From positions 1 through 35,985 of the forward strand of contig JAHJAA010000011.1 in the NCBI GenBank assembly GCA_018814305.1: a DNA stretch of 35,985 nucleotides, in the 5' to 3' direction. The notes under the pieces are model-generated. The model had not been told where the DNA came from. It saw only the letters and a list, made by a program, of their open reading frames with translations, and ran no database searches. This document shows positions 1 through 7,471 of the stretch, one piece after another. The stretch is from Pseudomonadota bacterium. GTDB lineage: Bacteria; Desulfobacterota; Desulfobulbia; Desulfobulbales; JAGXFP01. How positions within the stretch are numbered: position 1 is the first letter of the stretch; every line of letters starts with the position of its first letter. A program made the position numbers and the translations under genes.

Positions 1-204
1 AGTGTTATGAAAATATAGGTCTTTTGTCGGGCTGAAGCCGTCAAAGCCTCTTGCGCCGGTATTACATCTGAGCAGATAGAGGCGGAGCAGTCAATTGATC
101 TAAGTTTTCCACTGTTGACCGCCTATATCGGGAGCGGCTGATATAAAATAGATGAATTAGTCCTCCTTCTGTGTTAGGTTTTTTTGAAAACAATGGAGGA
201 TTCA
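1..204. other. Left-edge non-coding or partial stretch
   Basis: No complete gene is visible before the beta-CASP gene. One plus-strand frame is open from about 19 to the stop at 139-141 (ending ...LTAYIGSG) and reads plausibly as protein. However, it has an in-frame TAG at 16-18 and no start codon, so it could only be a broken or frameshifted gene end. A TTGACC at 115-120 and a TATAAA at 142-147 resemble promoter boxes, but the spacing is about 21 bases, which is too long to trust. Confidence 0.3.
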
Positions 205-1593
205 ATGAAAAACGATCAGTCCCCGGAAATCATCCATCATGGCGGTCATCACCAGGTGACAGGTTCCTGTCACGAACTTGTTGTTGATGAGAAGAACTCC
301 ATTCTGATCGATTGTGGACTTTCCCAGGGGGAGGGGAGCCATGAGCCGGAGATTGATTTTCCCATCGCCCGCATCCGGGCACTGGTTCTTACCCATGTTC
401 ATCTTGATCATTGCGGACGGTTGCCGTATCTGTTGGCCGCCGGGTTCACCGGACCGATTTTCTGTAGTGAACCATCGGCCCTGTTGCTGCCATTGGTCAT
501 CGAGGATGGCCTCAAAGTCGGGGTCACCCGGAATCGGCGATTGATCGAGTTGTATCTTAAACAGGTCCAGCTCCAATTGGTCCCCATGTCGTATTGGAGC
601 TGGCGGGAGATTTCCCTTTCCGGCCCGGCTGCATTGCGGATCAAGCTCCAGCCGGCCGGGCATATTCTGGGCTCCGCCTATGTTGAATGTGGTGTTGGAC
701 GAGGCGCCAACGAAAAACGCATTATTTTTTCCGGAGATCTCGGTCCTCCGTATACTCCGCTGCTGGGTGCTCCGCAATCACCCTACCGGGCTGATGAACT
801 GGTCCTCGAGTCGACCTATGGCGACAGGATCCATGAAGGGCGGAAAGATCGGCGTGCGGTCTTGAAAAAAATCCTATCCCAGGCTCTGGCCGATTGTGGG
901 GTGGTTCTGATTCCCGCCTTCAGTATCGGCCGGACCCAGGAGCTGCTTTACGAAATTGAGGAGATAATCCATCGGGATCGCCGGGCCCAAGTGGTCCCGG
1001 GGGTGAGCTGGGACAACCTGGATATCATCGTCGATTCGCCTTTGGCGGCCCGATTTACCGAGGCTTATCGGAAACTTATGGTCTATTGGGATAACGAGGC
1101 TCGGAGGAAGAGCAGCAGCGGGCGTCATCCCTTGTCTTTCGAACAGTTGACCACCATCGACACCCATGCGGAACACCTGGCGACCATCGATTATCTCAAA
1201 CGCAACCGACGTCCGGCCATAATCGTGGCGGCAAGCGGTATGTGTACCGGAGGAAGGATTGTCAACTATCTCAAGGCATTTCTGGGCGAGGCCGCCACAG
1301 ATGTGCTGTTTGTCGGCTATCAGGCAAAAGGGACCGCTGGTCGTGATATTCAGCAGTATGGCCCGCAAGGCGGGTATGTCAGGCTGAATGGGGAAAAGAT
1401 TTCGATACGGGCGGCGATCCACACGGTCAGCGGATACTCGGCTCATGCCGACCGCGATAATCTGCTCAACTTCATCGGCCGGATGCGACGTCTCCCCCGG
1501 AAAATTCGTCTGGTCCATGGTGAAGATGACGCCCGTAACGCCCTGGCGGAAGAAATTCGTACTCGATATCCAGACAGTACGGTTGTGATCTGA
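205..1593 (+). CDS. Beta-CASP metallo-beta-lactamase-fold RNase-like protein
   Basis: The predicted cytoplasmic protein has 462 residues and belongs to the metallo-beta-lactamase/beta-CASP family (YSH1/CPSF73-like bacterial exonucleases). The zinc motif HVHLDH lies at about residues 64-69. It is followed by the GHILGSA, FSGDLG and ESTYGDR segments. The beta-CASP part carries IPAFSIGRTQELLYEI, VDSPLAARF and IVAASGMCTGGR, and a C-terminal SGYSAHADRDNL supplies the last metal-site histidine. All expected motifs are present and the length is normal. I chose ATG 205 because GGAGGA (195-200) sits five bases upstream; a TTG at 184 in the same frame has no such site. The family acts on RNA 3' ends or in processing, but the substrate cannot be read from sequence. 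The gene stands alone and converges on the next one, and nothing links it to the glycan genes except position. Confidence 0.9.
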   Translation: MKNDQSPEIIHHGGHHQVTGSCHELVVDEKNSILIDCGLSQGEGSHEPEIDFPIARIRALVLTHVHLDHCGRLPYLLAAGFTGPIFCSEPSALLLPLVIEDGLKVGVTRNRRLIELYLKQVQLQLVPMSYWSWREISLSGPAALRIKLQPAGHILGSAYVECGVGRGANEKRIIFSGDLGPPYTPLLGAPQSPYRADELVLESTYGDRIHEGRKDRRAVLKKILSQALADCGVVLIPAFSIGRTQELLYEIEEIIHRDRRAQVVPGVSWDNLDIIVDSPLAARFTEAYRKLMVYWDNEARRKSSSGRHPLSFEQLTTIDTHAEHLATIDYLKRNRRPAIIVAASGMCTGGRIVNYLKAFLGEAATDVLFVGYQAKGTAGRDIQQYGPQGGYVRLNGEKISIRAAIHTVSGYSAHADRDNLLNFIGRMRRLPRKIRLVHGEDDARNALAEEIRTRYPDSTVVI

Positions 1594-1687
1594 GCCCATT
1601 ACTGCCCAATCTACGCATCTTTAAAGACAGGTAGTTGTCTGGCGGGTATGATGCCGGTGTTTCCTCTTCGGGACAGCGTTTCTGTCA

Positions 1688-3661
1688 TCAATACCAATAA
1701 TCCCCAATGGTAAATCCCCCCCAATAGGCCGTGACCGGTCCTTCCATGTAGTGTCCTTGTTGATAGCGGTATTCAACCTCAGCGGCCCCGGCTTCAATGA
1801 AGGGGAGCCATTGACGAGGGGCCATCCCGGTGACGTCGGCGAAATGTTTGCTGATGACACGATTCTCACCCAGAACGCGGCCGAAACCGTAAAAGGCTTC
1901 CGCTCGGAGGGGAGGTGAAGGGATTGTCTCTAAAAGCGAGATGGCCTGGCGGGGAGTGGCAAAAAAACGTTTACCGGTAATCCATCCGACACCTCGATAA
2001 AAGAATTTTCGATATTCCGGAGTGACGACCTGACCGACGGCGACGGTATCCTGGATGTTGCCGTAGATATCCATGATCAGCCAACCAAACCCTTCGAAAG
2101 CGAAGTGGCGATATTCAGCTGGAAAGCGATTTGCAATCGCCAGAAAGACCTGGTAGTTGTCTTGGCCTGGTTCGGCATCGCCAGGGTAAAAGCCCTGCTG
2201 GGCCAGGCCCCAGCCCATTCCGCGGTAGTAATCTTCCAGCCGGCTCTGATCAATCTTGTTCGCCACCTGGAAGGCGAGCGGTGTCGTCGTTTGCAGGCGG
2301 CAGTATTTATCGTACATGCGCCAGCCGAACCGTTCGTATGAATAGCCATTCAAGGCGAAACTCGTGCCAAGTTCCCGGAATTTAATCGAGTCGGTCACGG
2401 AGACGGTTCCGAGAAGAACCAAGCCGATACAACATATCCCCCGGAGAATGTTGATGAATGTGGCCGATTTTTTCTCGGATTTCACCGGCGTTGAGAGCAT
2501 CAGTGCGGCGAGGAAGAAAAGGGCTTGGTAGAGGGACAGGAAGTAGCGAAAAAAAATAAAATTGAATCGGGACTTTTCTGTATAGAGTTCTATGGAAAAG
2601 GGGCTCAGGGAGAAAGTTGCCAGGAAAATCATGCAGTACAAGCCGATGATGAAAATGATTGAGGCTTTTGGGGGAAAGCGGAACCTTTGACCAACATCCT
2701 CAGTGGGGGGCTGCTCTGTTAAAAGCTGTCTCCCTGCCCAAAACAGCCCGATCAAGGCTGCAAGGGACAGCAGAAAGAAATAAATCTCAGAAAAGAGAGG
2801 AAAAGAATAAGGAGGATGGTTCTGGAAGCAGGAGGAATAGGGCAAGTCCCGACCGATCACGATGAGCCCTTTTTGGAGCAACTTTTCGAAACCTGGAAAA
2901 CCCGTACCCCTCGTCGTAAAAATCGAGTTGGCTGGAGGAAATCCCTCAGAGAGGCGGATCAGCAACCAGGGTAAAAAGCCGACAATCATGGTCGGGAGGA
3001 AGAAACGGAACACCGTGCAACGCTCTTTCAATTTGATGACCGTCAGCGTGATCAGGACAGTTACCAGCATTGGGGCAAAGATATAGGCAAAGAACATTCC
3101 GAATCCACAGACGAACCCGAGTCCGATGAGCAACTTCCTGCGTTGACCTGGTGACTTCGTATGGAAAAATTCTGTAAGGAGCAGCGTCGCTGCCGCGATG
3201 AAGAGGCAAACATTGTTGTGATGGCCCCAGATCATGAGGTCGGATTTCAAGATCAGGGGTGGTGCCAGGCAGAAGAGAAGAGCCAGGCACCAAGAGGTGC
3301 GGTGACCGCCGGTGCGCCAGGCTACTCGAAGCCAGAGGATGAAGGTTATGAACGAAACCAGGAGTCCGGAGAGTTTCATCGCAACAAAGTTTGGTCCGAA
3401 TACCTTTAAAAAGGGGACCGTTAGGAAGGACATCACCAGGGCGCCGCCCTCGTGGGGCCAGTACATATAATCCTGGAGAGGAAGATTGATTCCCCGCAAC
3501 AGTTCCAGGGCGGCGGTGCCGTTGAACATCTCTTCATCATCAAAGATGGAGGTGGGGGCGGAAATGAGGATGAGATAACGAAAGAGCAGGAAGCCCACGA
3601 TGGCGCTCCACCAGAAAAATTGTTTCTTCTCCCAGAGTGGTTTTTTGTGCTTTTCGGTCAC
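1688..3661 (-). CDS. GT-C-type multi-membrane glycosyltransferase-like protein with C-terminal repeats
   Basis: The 657-residue protein has a membrane segment at about 17-34 and roughly ten more hydrophobic helices up to about residue 420. The first periplasmic loop has an acidic DDEEMFN motif, as in GT-C enzymes (ArnT/PMT-like), which transfer sugars from polyprenyl phosphate donors on the periplasmic side. Overall this is a remote fold-level call, and the acceptor is unknown. The last 200 or so residues are not typical of the family: segments such as YYRGMGWGLA, FAFEGFGWLIMD, FFYRGVGWITG and AFYGFGRVLG recur about every 35-45 residues, suggesting a soluble helical-repeat domain. The start is GTG at 3661 with only a weak purine stretch upstream. 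No better start is in frame, because the nearby ATG reads into a stop. The cupin gene lies upstream on the same strand. Confidence 0.75.
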   Translation of the reverse strand: MTEKHKKPLWEKKQFFWWSAIVGFLLFRYLILISAPTSIFDDEEMFNGTAALELLRGINLPLQDYMYWPHEGGALVMSFLTVPFLKVFGPNFVAMKLSGLLVSFITFILWLRVAWRTGGHRTSWCLALLFCLAPPLILKSDLMIWGHHNNVCLFIAAATLLLTEFFHTKSPGQRRKLLIGLGFVCGFGMFFAYIFAPMLVTVLITLTVIKLKERCTVFRFFLPTMIVGFLPWLLIRLSEGFPPANSIFTTRGTGFPGFEKLLQKGLIVIGRDLPYSSCFQNHPPYSFPLFSEIYFFLLSLAALIGLFWAGRQLLTEQPPTEDVGQRFRFPPKASIIFIIGLYCMIFLATFSLSPFSIELYTEKSRFNFIFFRYFLSLYQALFFLAALMLSTPVKSEKKSATFINILRGICCIGLVLLGTVSVTDSIKFRELGTSFALNGYSYERFGWRMYDKYCRLQTTTPLAFQVANKIDQSRLEDYYRGMGWGLAQQGFYPGDAEPGQDNYQVFLAIANRFPAEYRHFAFEGFGWLIMDIYGNIQDTVAVGQVVTPEYRKFFYRGVGWITGKRFFATPRQAISLLETIPSPPLRAEAFYGFGRVLGENRVISKHFADVTGMAPRQWLPFIEAGAAEVEYRYQQGHYMEGPVTAYWGGFTIGDYWY

Positions 3662-4000
3662 GAGTTTCGGTTCTCTAACAAGGGGAAAATGTTCTGATCA
3701 TATTTTTTTCAATGGGGGGATGTAATGACCATAGCCAACCCAACGGGGAACGTACATTTCCAATTTACCTGACCGATACCTTTTAGTCGATATCGAAGTC
3801 GGCTGAAATTCTCTCTTTTCATGCCCTCACGCTCGATTTTCCGGTAGGCTGTCAATATTCTCGGTTGAACTGGATCAGGGGCGGTACGAGGAGGAAACGC
3901 CGTTTTGAACAGGTCGGCCGTCCGAGTCCGCACCAGCACCAAGAGGTTGGGATATCCTGTTCCGGGTCGTCAATGACGATTCGATTCGTCTGACCTCCGG
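3662..4000. other. Intergenic stretch with no convincing gene
   Basis: This 339-base gap separates the cupin gene from the downstream GT-C gene on the minus strand. A minus-strand frame at 3709-3942 could encode a 77-residue basic peptide. It has no recognisable motif and no clear ribosome binding site, so I do not call it. No terminator-like hairpin with a T-run was seen. Confidence 0.4.
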
Positions 4001-4411
4001 TCAACAGTTTCCGGAGTCGAAACGGTGTTTGTCCTCGGTTCCCACGTACGGCCCCTGCTTAACCTCGAACATCTCCAGATCCTCAAGGGCGGTGAAGCCA
4101 TGACCGCCGGCGGCCAGGAGGATGACGTCACCCGCTTCGAGGATCTCGCTTCTGAGAAACTGCTGGTCATCATCATAGAAGTCAACCTGGAGTCGTCCTT
4201 TGCGGATAAAGAGGACCTCCAGCGTGTATTCGACCTCGCGGGGTACCCGAAGATGGGAGTGGGGTTCGATGATATGCCCCTTTGGGTGACTCATGTATCC
4301 CAGCTGCTGGGAAAAGGAATCCGGGGTGAAGAAACGGGTGCCGGCACACTGAAAATTATTTCTGACGATCAAAGCGAGGAGGCGGTCGCCTTCTCTGACT
4401 TCATACCACAT
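4001..4411 (-). CDS. Small cupin-fold protein, probable surface-sugar accessory enzyme
   Basis: The 136-residue protein is a single cupin barrel. Cupin motif 1 is visible as GHIIEPHSHLRVPREVEYTLE (about residues 45-65) and motif 2 as LEAGDVILLAAGGHGF (about 90-106). The histidines in PHSH and GGHGF are suitable metal ligands. Small cupins of this kind occur in many polysaccharide loci, where some are sugar isomerases or epimerases and others have no known activity; the sequence does not decide between these. ATG 4411 is well supported by AAGGAGA a few bases upstream. It could be co-transcribed with the GT-C gene on the same strand, although a 339-base gap separates them. It faces away from the YfhO-family gene, so the 233-base gap between them should contain divergent promoters. 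Confidence 0.8.
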   Translation of the reverse strand: MWYEVREGDRLLALIVRNNFQCAGTRFFTPDSFSQQLGYMSHPKGHIIEPHSHLRVPREVEYTLEVLFIRKGRLQVDFYDDDQQFLRSEILEAGDVILLAAGGHGFTALEDLEMFEVKQGPYVGTEDKHRFDSGNC

Positions 4412-4644
4412 GCGTTCTCCTTTTAATCTGGTGTCTGGGGAGCCGGCCAGATGACTGCCAGGTTTCTCAAGATACCATTTTCCTGCCGATCATTCAAAAA
4501 ATCCCTGACTTCCTTGATCTTATCATCCTAAACATGTTAAAAATTTTCGCAATACGTATGGTCTTGAAGAGGAAATCTGTATTTGACAAGTGATGATCTC
4601 CCTTCAGTACTTCGATTGGGGCGAAGATCTGGGAGGGTGTCATT

Positions 4645-7167
4645 TTGGCAGAATCAAATAAAAGTGGGCGCTGGTGGGACTGCTTGAGAAATGGCCCCAT
4701 GTTGAAAGCCCTTGAAGATCTTGGCCCAACAGGATCCTCGTATACCCATGATTCATCCACTGCCCGAAGGTTTTCCCTCGGTCTGTTGACCGTTCTCGTT
4801 CTGATCTTTTTTAGCCGATTTCTGTTCACCGGTCGTTTTTTTCTTCTCCGTGACCTCATTTTCGATTTTTTCGCCCGCGAAGAGTTCTACAAGAGCCATC
4901 TGCTGAACGGGTTCTTCCCCCTCTGGAATCATTTCACCGGCGGCGGCGAGCCGTTTCTCGAAAATATGGAGAGTGCGGTGTTCTATCCTCCCAATCTCCT
5001 GTTCCTCCTGTTCCCGGTTCCCACTGCCAATGTGATTCTGGTCACCCTCCATGTGCTGATGGCCGCCTGGGGAGTATGGTTGGCCTGCAGGACCTGGAGA
5101 GTCTCCCCTGCTGGGGCGGTTCTGGCAGCCACCGCTTTTGCCTTCAGTACCCAGACGGTGACCCGGATCGAGTTCTACTCGTTCCTCTGCAGTTACTGTT
5201 GGTATCCCCTGATCGTTGCCCTTTACTGCCGGTGGCTTCGACGCCGATCCGTAAGGCGGTTCCTCCTGGTTGCCCTTGCCATGAGCATGCAGTTTATGGG
5301 TGGATATCCGGACGCAGTTCTCCTCACCGGCCTGACCCTGGGCCTGTTCGGAGTATTTTTCGGCGGGGTTTACTGGCGCCATGGAGGCGGTTGGCGCGGG
5401 GGAGTAAAGCCGGTGGCTGGCCTTGTCGGCATGTCGGCCCTGGTCCTTGTCCTCTGTGCCGTTCAGATTCTGCCGGTGTTGGATATCCTTTCCTATGCCC
5501 TTCGCGTGGAAATGGGGGCGCGCCTCGGACAGGCCTCATTCCATCCCCTGATGTTGCTGTCGGCCCTTTTCCCCTATCTTTTCGGGGTCCCCGGCTATGA
5601 AGGGAAATTCTGGGCCCCAACCTCACTTGAGTTCTGGATGACCACCTGTTATGTGGGGATTCTGCCGGTGGCTCTTTGCCTTGCCGGACTCTGGACCAGG
5701 GCGGTGGGAGGCCGACCCGCCGCTGTTAAGAATCAGGTCGATCCCGTGATTCGGTTCCGGGTTCCGGCCCTCTGCCTGGTGTTGGTTTTTTTCGTTCTTT
5801 ATGCCATGGGAGAGCACACCCCTTTCTACCAGGTTTTTGAGGATCTCATCCCGCTGGTCAAGCTCTTCCGCTGGCCGTCCAAGGCATTGATGTGCGTCTC
5901 CTTTGCCGTTTGCTGCCTGGCCGGCATCTCGATCGATCAGCTGATGGCAGAGGGGCCTGGTCGGATGTCCGGTCTTCGCCAATGGCTGGCAAAGCGGCTC
6001 CCCGTTGCAGCATGTCTGCTGGCAGCTCTTTTCATGTTCGTCTGCCTCATGAACCGGGGGAGCGTCGGACAATGGTTCCTGCGTCGGTACTTTTATCTGG
6101 ACAGGGTCAATGCTAATCTGGTCGAGAGGATCCCCTGGGCAGTACTCTTTGATCAGGCCTGGATCTTTATTGTGATCATGGTGATGACCGCTTTTCTGTT
6201 TCGGACCTTGTTTTCAAAACGGTCAGGAATCCGCGGGCTGACCCCGTGGGTGATGGTCGTGGTGGTCTTCCTCGATCTGCTGCTGACCACCTTCCCCATT
6301 CTGCCATCCTCCGATATGGATATCATGAGGAATAAAGGTCCCTTCAAAGGAACACTGCAGGCAATGAGCACCGAAGTTGCCTTCATCCGTCCCTTTTCCC
6401 AGCAGTTTCTGTACGGTGTGCGTAATGAAGAGCTCCTCCGGCAGGAGCGGGATACCATGGCCGGAAGCTGGGCGATGGTCGACCGGGTTCACAATGCCCG
6501 GCCCATGGGGGACTTCCCGCTGCAGAACTACATAAGTCTGTTTTCCCTCTACTCCTCTCGACAGGTCGATAAATCCACCCAGGATCGTCTTGGACGGATT
6601 CTGGGGATCGAATTCTGGCTCGATACGGCCCTCTCCCCCGGCTATTTTGAAGATGGCGATATTATACGTCCCGGTTTCCAGAAGATCGGGAACACCGGTC
6701 CCAACGCGCTGGTGGTTGGGGGGGTTGAAAAAATTACTGACCCTCAGGATCTGCTGCAGGTCATTGTTGGCGAAGGCTGGGATCGATCGAAGATGGCTCT
6801 GGCAACAGAAATCCCTGCAGGAATTGATCCCTCCTTGATAGGCAATTCCGGCCAGGTCAACCACCGGATCATCCGCTATGAAGAGGGCGGCAACCGCTTG
6901 AGCATCGCAGTGGAATGCGAGAAGCCGGGAATCCTGGTGACGACCGGTACCTATTATCCCGGGTGGGATGCCAGAGTGAATGGTGTGGAGACTCCGGTAT
7001 TTCAAACTGACGGAGCCTTCCAGTCGGTGGCGATCCCGGCCGGTTTTTCCAGGGTGGAACTGGAGTTCCGACCCCGAACCCTGCTGCCCGGCCTGGTAAT
7101 CAGCCTGTTGGCCCTGTCGCTCACCCTTGCATTTGTCCTCATCAATGGCCGGGGACGCAGATCCTGA
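4645..7167 (+). CDS. YfhO-family multi-membrane protein
   Basis: The 840-residue protein matches the bacterial YfhO membrane family. Its N-terminal helix is followed by the loop containing LLRDLIFDFFAREEF and FPLWNHFTGGGEPF. About a dozen hydrophobic helices follow, then a soluble C-terminal domain ending in the hallmark TYYPGWDARVNG, a beta-rich stretch and a final helix (LVISLLALSLTLAFVLI). YfhO itself is linked to glycosylation of lipoteichoic acid in Gram-positives; here a GT-C-like sugar transfer in the periplasm is inferred. The start is TTG 4645, chosen because GGGAGGG (4631-4637) lies seven bases upstream. In-frame ATGs 15 and more codons later lack such a site. Its C-terminal domain clearly resembles that of the second YfhO protein at 19790-21607, so the locus has two paralogues. 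Confidence 0.88.
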   Translation: MAESNKSGRWWDCLRNGPMLKALEDLGPTGSSYTHDSSTARRFSLGLLTVLVLIFFSRFLFTGRFFLLRDLIFDFFAREEFYKSHLLNGFFPLWNHFTGGGEPFLENMESAVFYPPNLLFLLFPVPTANVILVTLHVLMAAWGVWLACRTWRVSPAGAVLAATAFAFSTQTVTRIEFYSFLCSYCWYPLIVALYCRWLRRRSVRRFLLVALAMSMQFMGGYPDAVLLTGLTLGLFGVFFGGVYWRHGGGWRGGVKPVAGLVGMSALVLVLCAVQILPVLDILSYALRVEMGARLGQASFHPLMLLSALFPYLFGVPGYEGKFWAPTSLEFWMTTCYVGILPVALCLAGLWTRAVGGRPAAVKNQVDPVIRFRVPALCLVLVFFVLYAMGEHTPFYQVFEDLIPLVKLFRWPSKALMCVSFAVCCLAGISIDQLMAEGPGRMSGLRQWLAKRLPVAACLLAALFMFVCLMNRGSVGQWFLRRYFYLDRVNANLVERIPWAVLFDQAWIFIVIMVMTAFLFRTLFSKRSGIRGLTPWVMVVVVFLDLLLTTFPILPSSDMDIMRNKGPFKGTLQAMSTEVAFIRPFSQQFLYGVRNEELLRQERDTMAGSWAMVDRVHNARPMGDFPLQNYISLFSLYSSRQVDKSTQDRLGRILGIEFWLDTALSPGYFEDGDIIRPGFQKIGNTGPNALVVGGVEKITDPQDLLQVIVGEGWDRSKMALATEIPAGIDPSLIGNSGQVNHRIIRYEEGGNRLSIAVECEKPGILVTTGTYYPGWDARVNGVETPVFQTDGAFQSVAIPAGFSRVELEFRPRTLLPGLVISLLALSLTLAFVLINGRGRRS

Positions 7168-7471
7168 TTCTGAAAACGGTTTCGCTGCCCCGAACTGCTG
7201 GAAATCGGTTTCCCTTTTTCATCCCCGGAGAGGGCCTCCAAACCAGCTGTCAACTCAGCTTTTCACCCTTCGGGCATAAGTTTCATAAGCCAGGCAAGCT
7301 GTCAACTCAGCTTTATATTCAATGCGAATTATGGTAATTTCCTTGAGTTGCCCCGGATTTAGATCGGGGAGATTTTTGTCGGGCACGGATGTTCTGTCTT
7401 CCCTCTGAAGATGAACCGTGAAATCTTGAATATGAAAGGGCTTGTCTGCTTTTTGGCTGAAGATAAATATC
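7168..7471. other. Intergenic gap with a repeat unit
   Basis: The stretch between the YfhO and TMTC-like genes contains no supported gene. Its notable content is the 70-base repeat unit at 7245-7314, described separately. The remainder shows no clear terminator or promoter. Confidence 0.4.
7245..7314. repeat. Repeat unit with two copies of an 18-base word
   Basis: The word AGCTGTCAACTCAGCTTT occurs at 7245-7262 and again at 7297-7314. Each copy can form a small stem (AGCTG with CAGCT around six bases). The reverse complement of the unit aligns with 8618-8665 inside the next gene. There the 13-base words AAAGCTGAGTTGA and GAAACTTATGCCC recur in the same order, with nearly the same spacing. 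The element therefore appears both between genes and inside a coding sequence. Confidence 0.7.

Noticed and set aside
202-777. Long minus-strand frame opposite the beta-CASP gene
   Set aside because: It lies entirely against a gene with clear family motifs and shows no protein-like pattern or ribosome binding site.
1620-1680. Short stems AGACA/TGTCT and GACAG/CTGTC between converging genes, considered as a terminator
   Set aside because: The stems are only about five base pairs and lack T-runs.
3709-3942. Minus-strand 77-residue basic frame between cupin and GT-C gene
   Set aside because: There is no motif, no clear ribosome binding site and no homologue that I can recognise; kept only as content of the gap.
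4025-4426. Plus-strand 133-codon frame opposite the cupin gene
   Set aside because: It is the antisense of a well-supported cupin with a strong ribosome binding site, and it has no recognisable motif.
4583-4610. TTGACA resembling a -35 box before the YfhO gene
   Set aside because: No acceptable -10 box lies at the expected spacing, so a promoter cannot be claimed.
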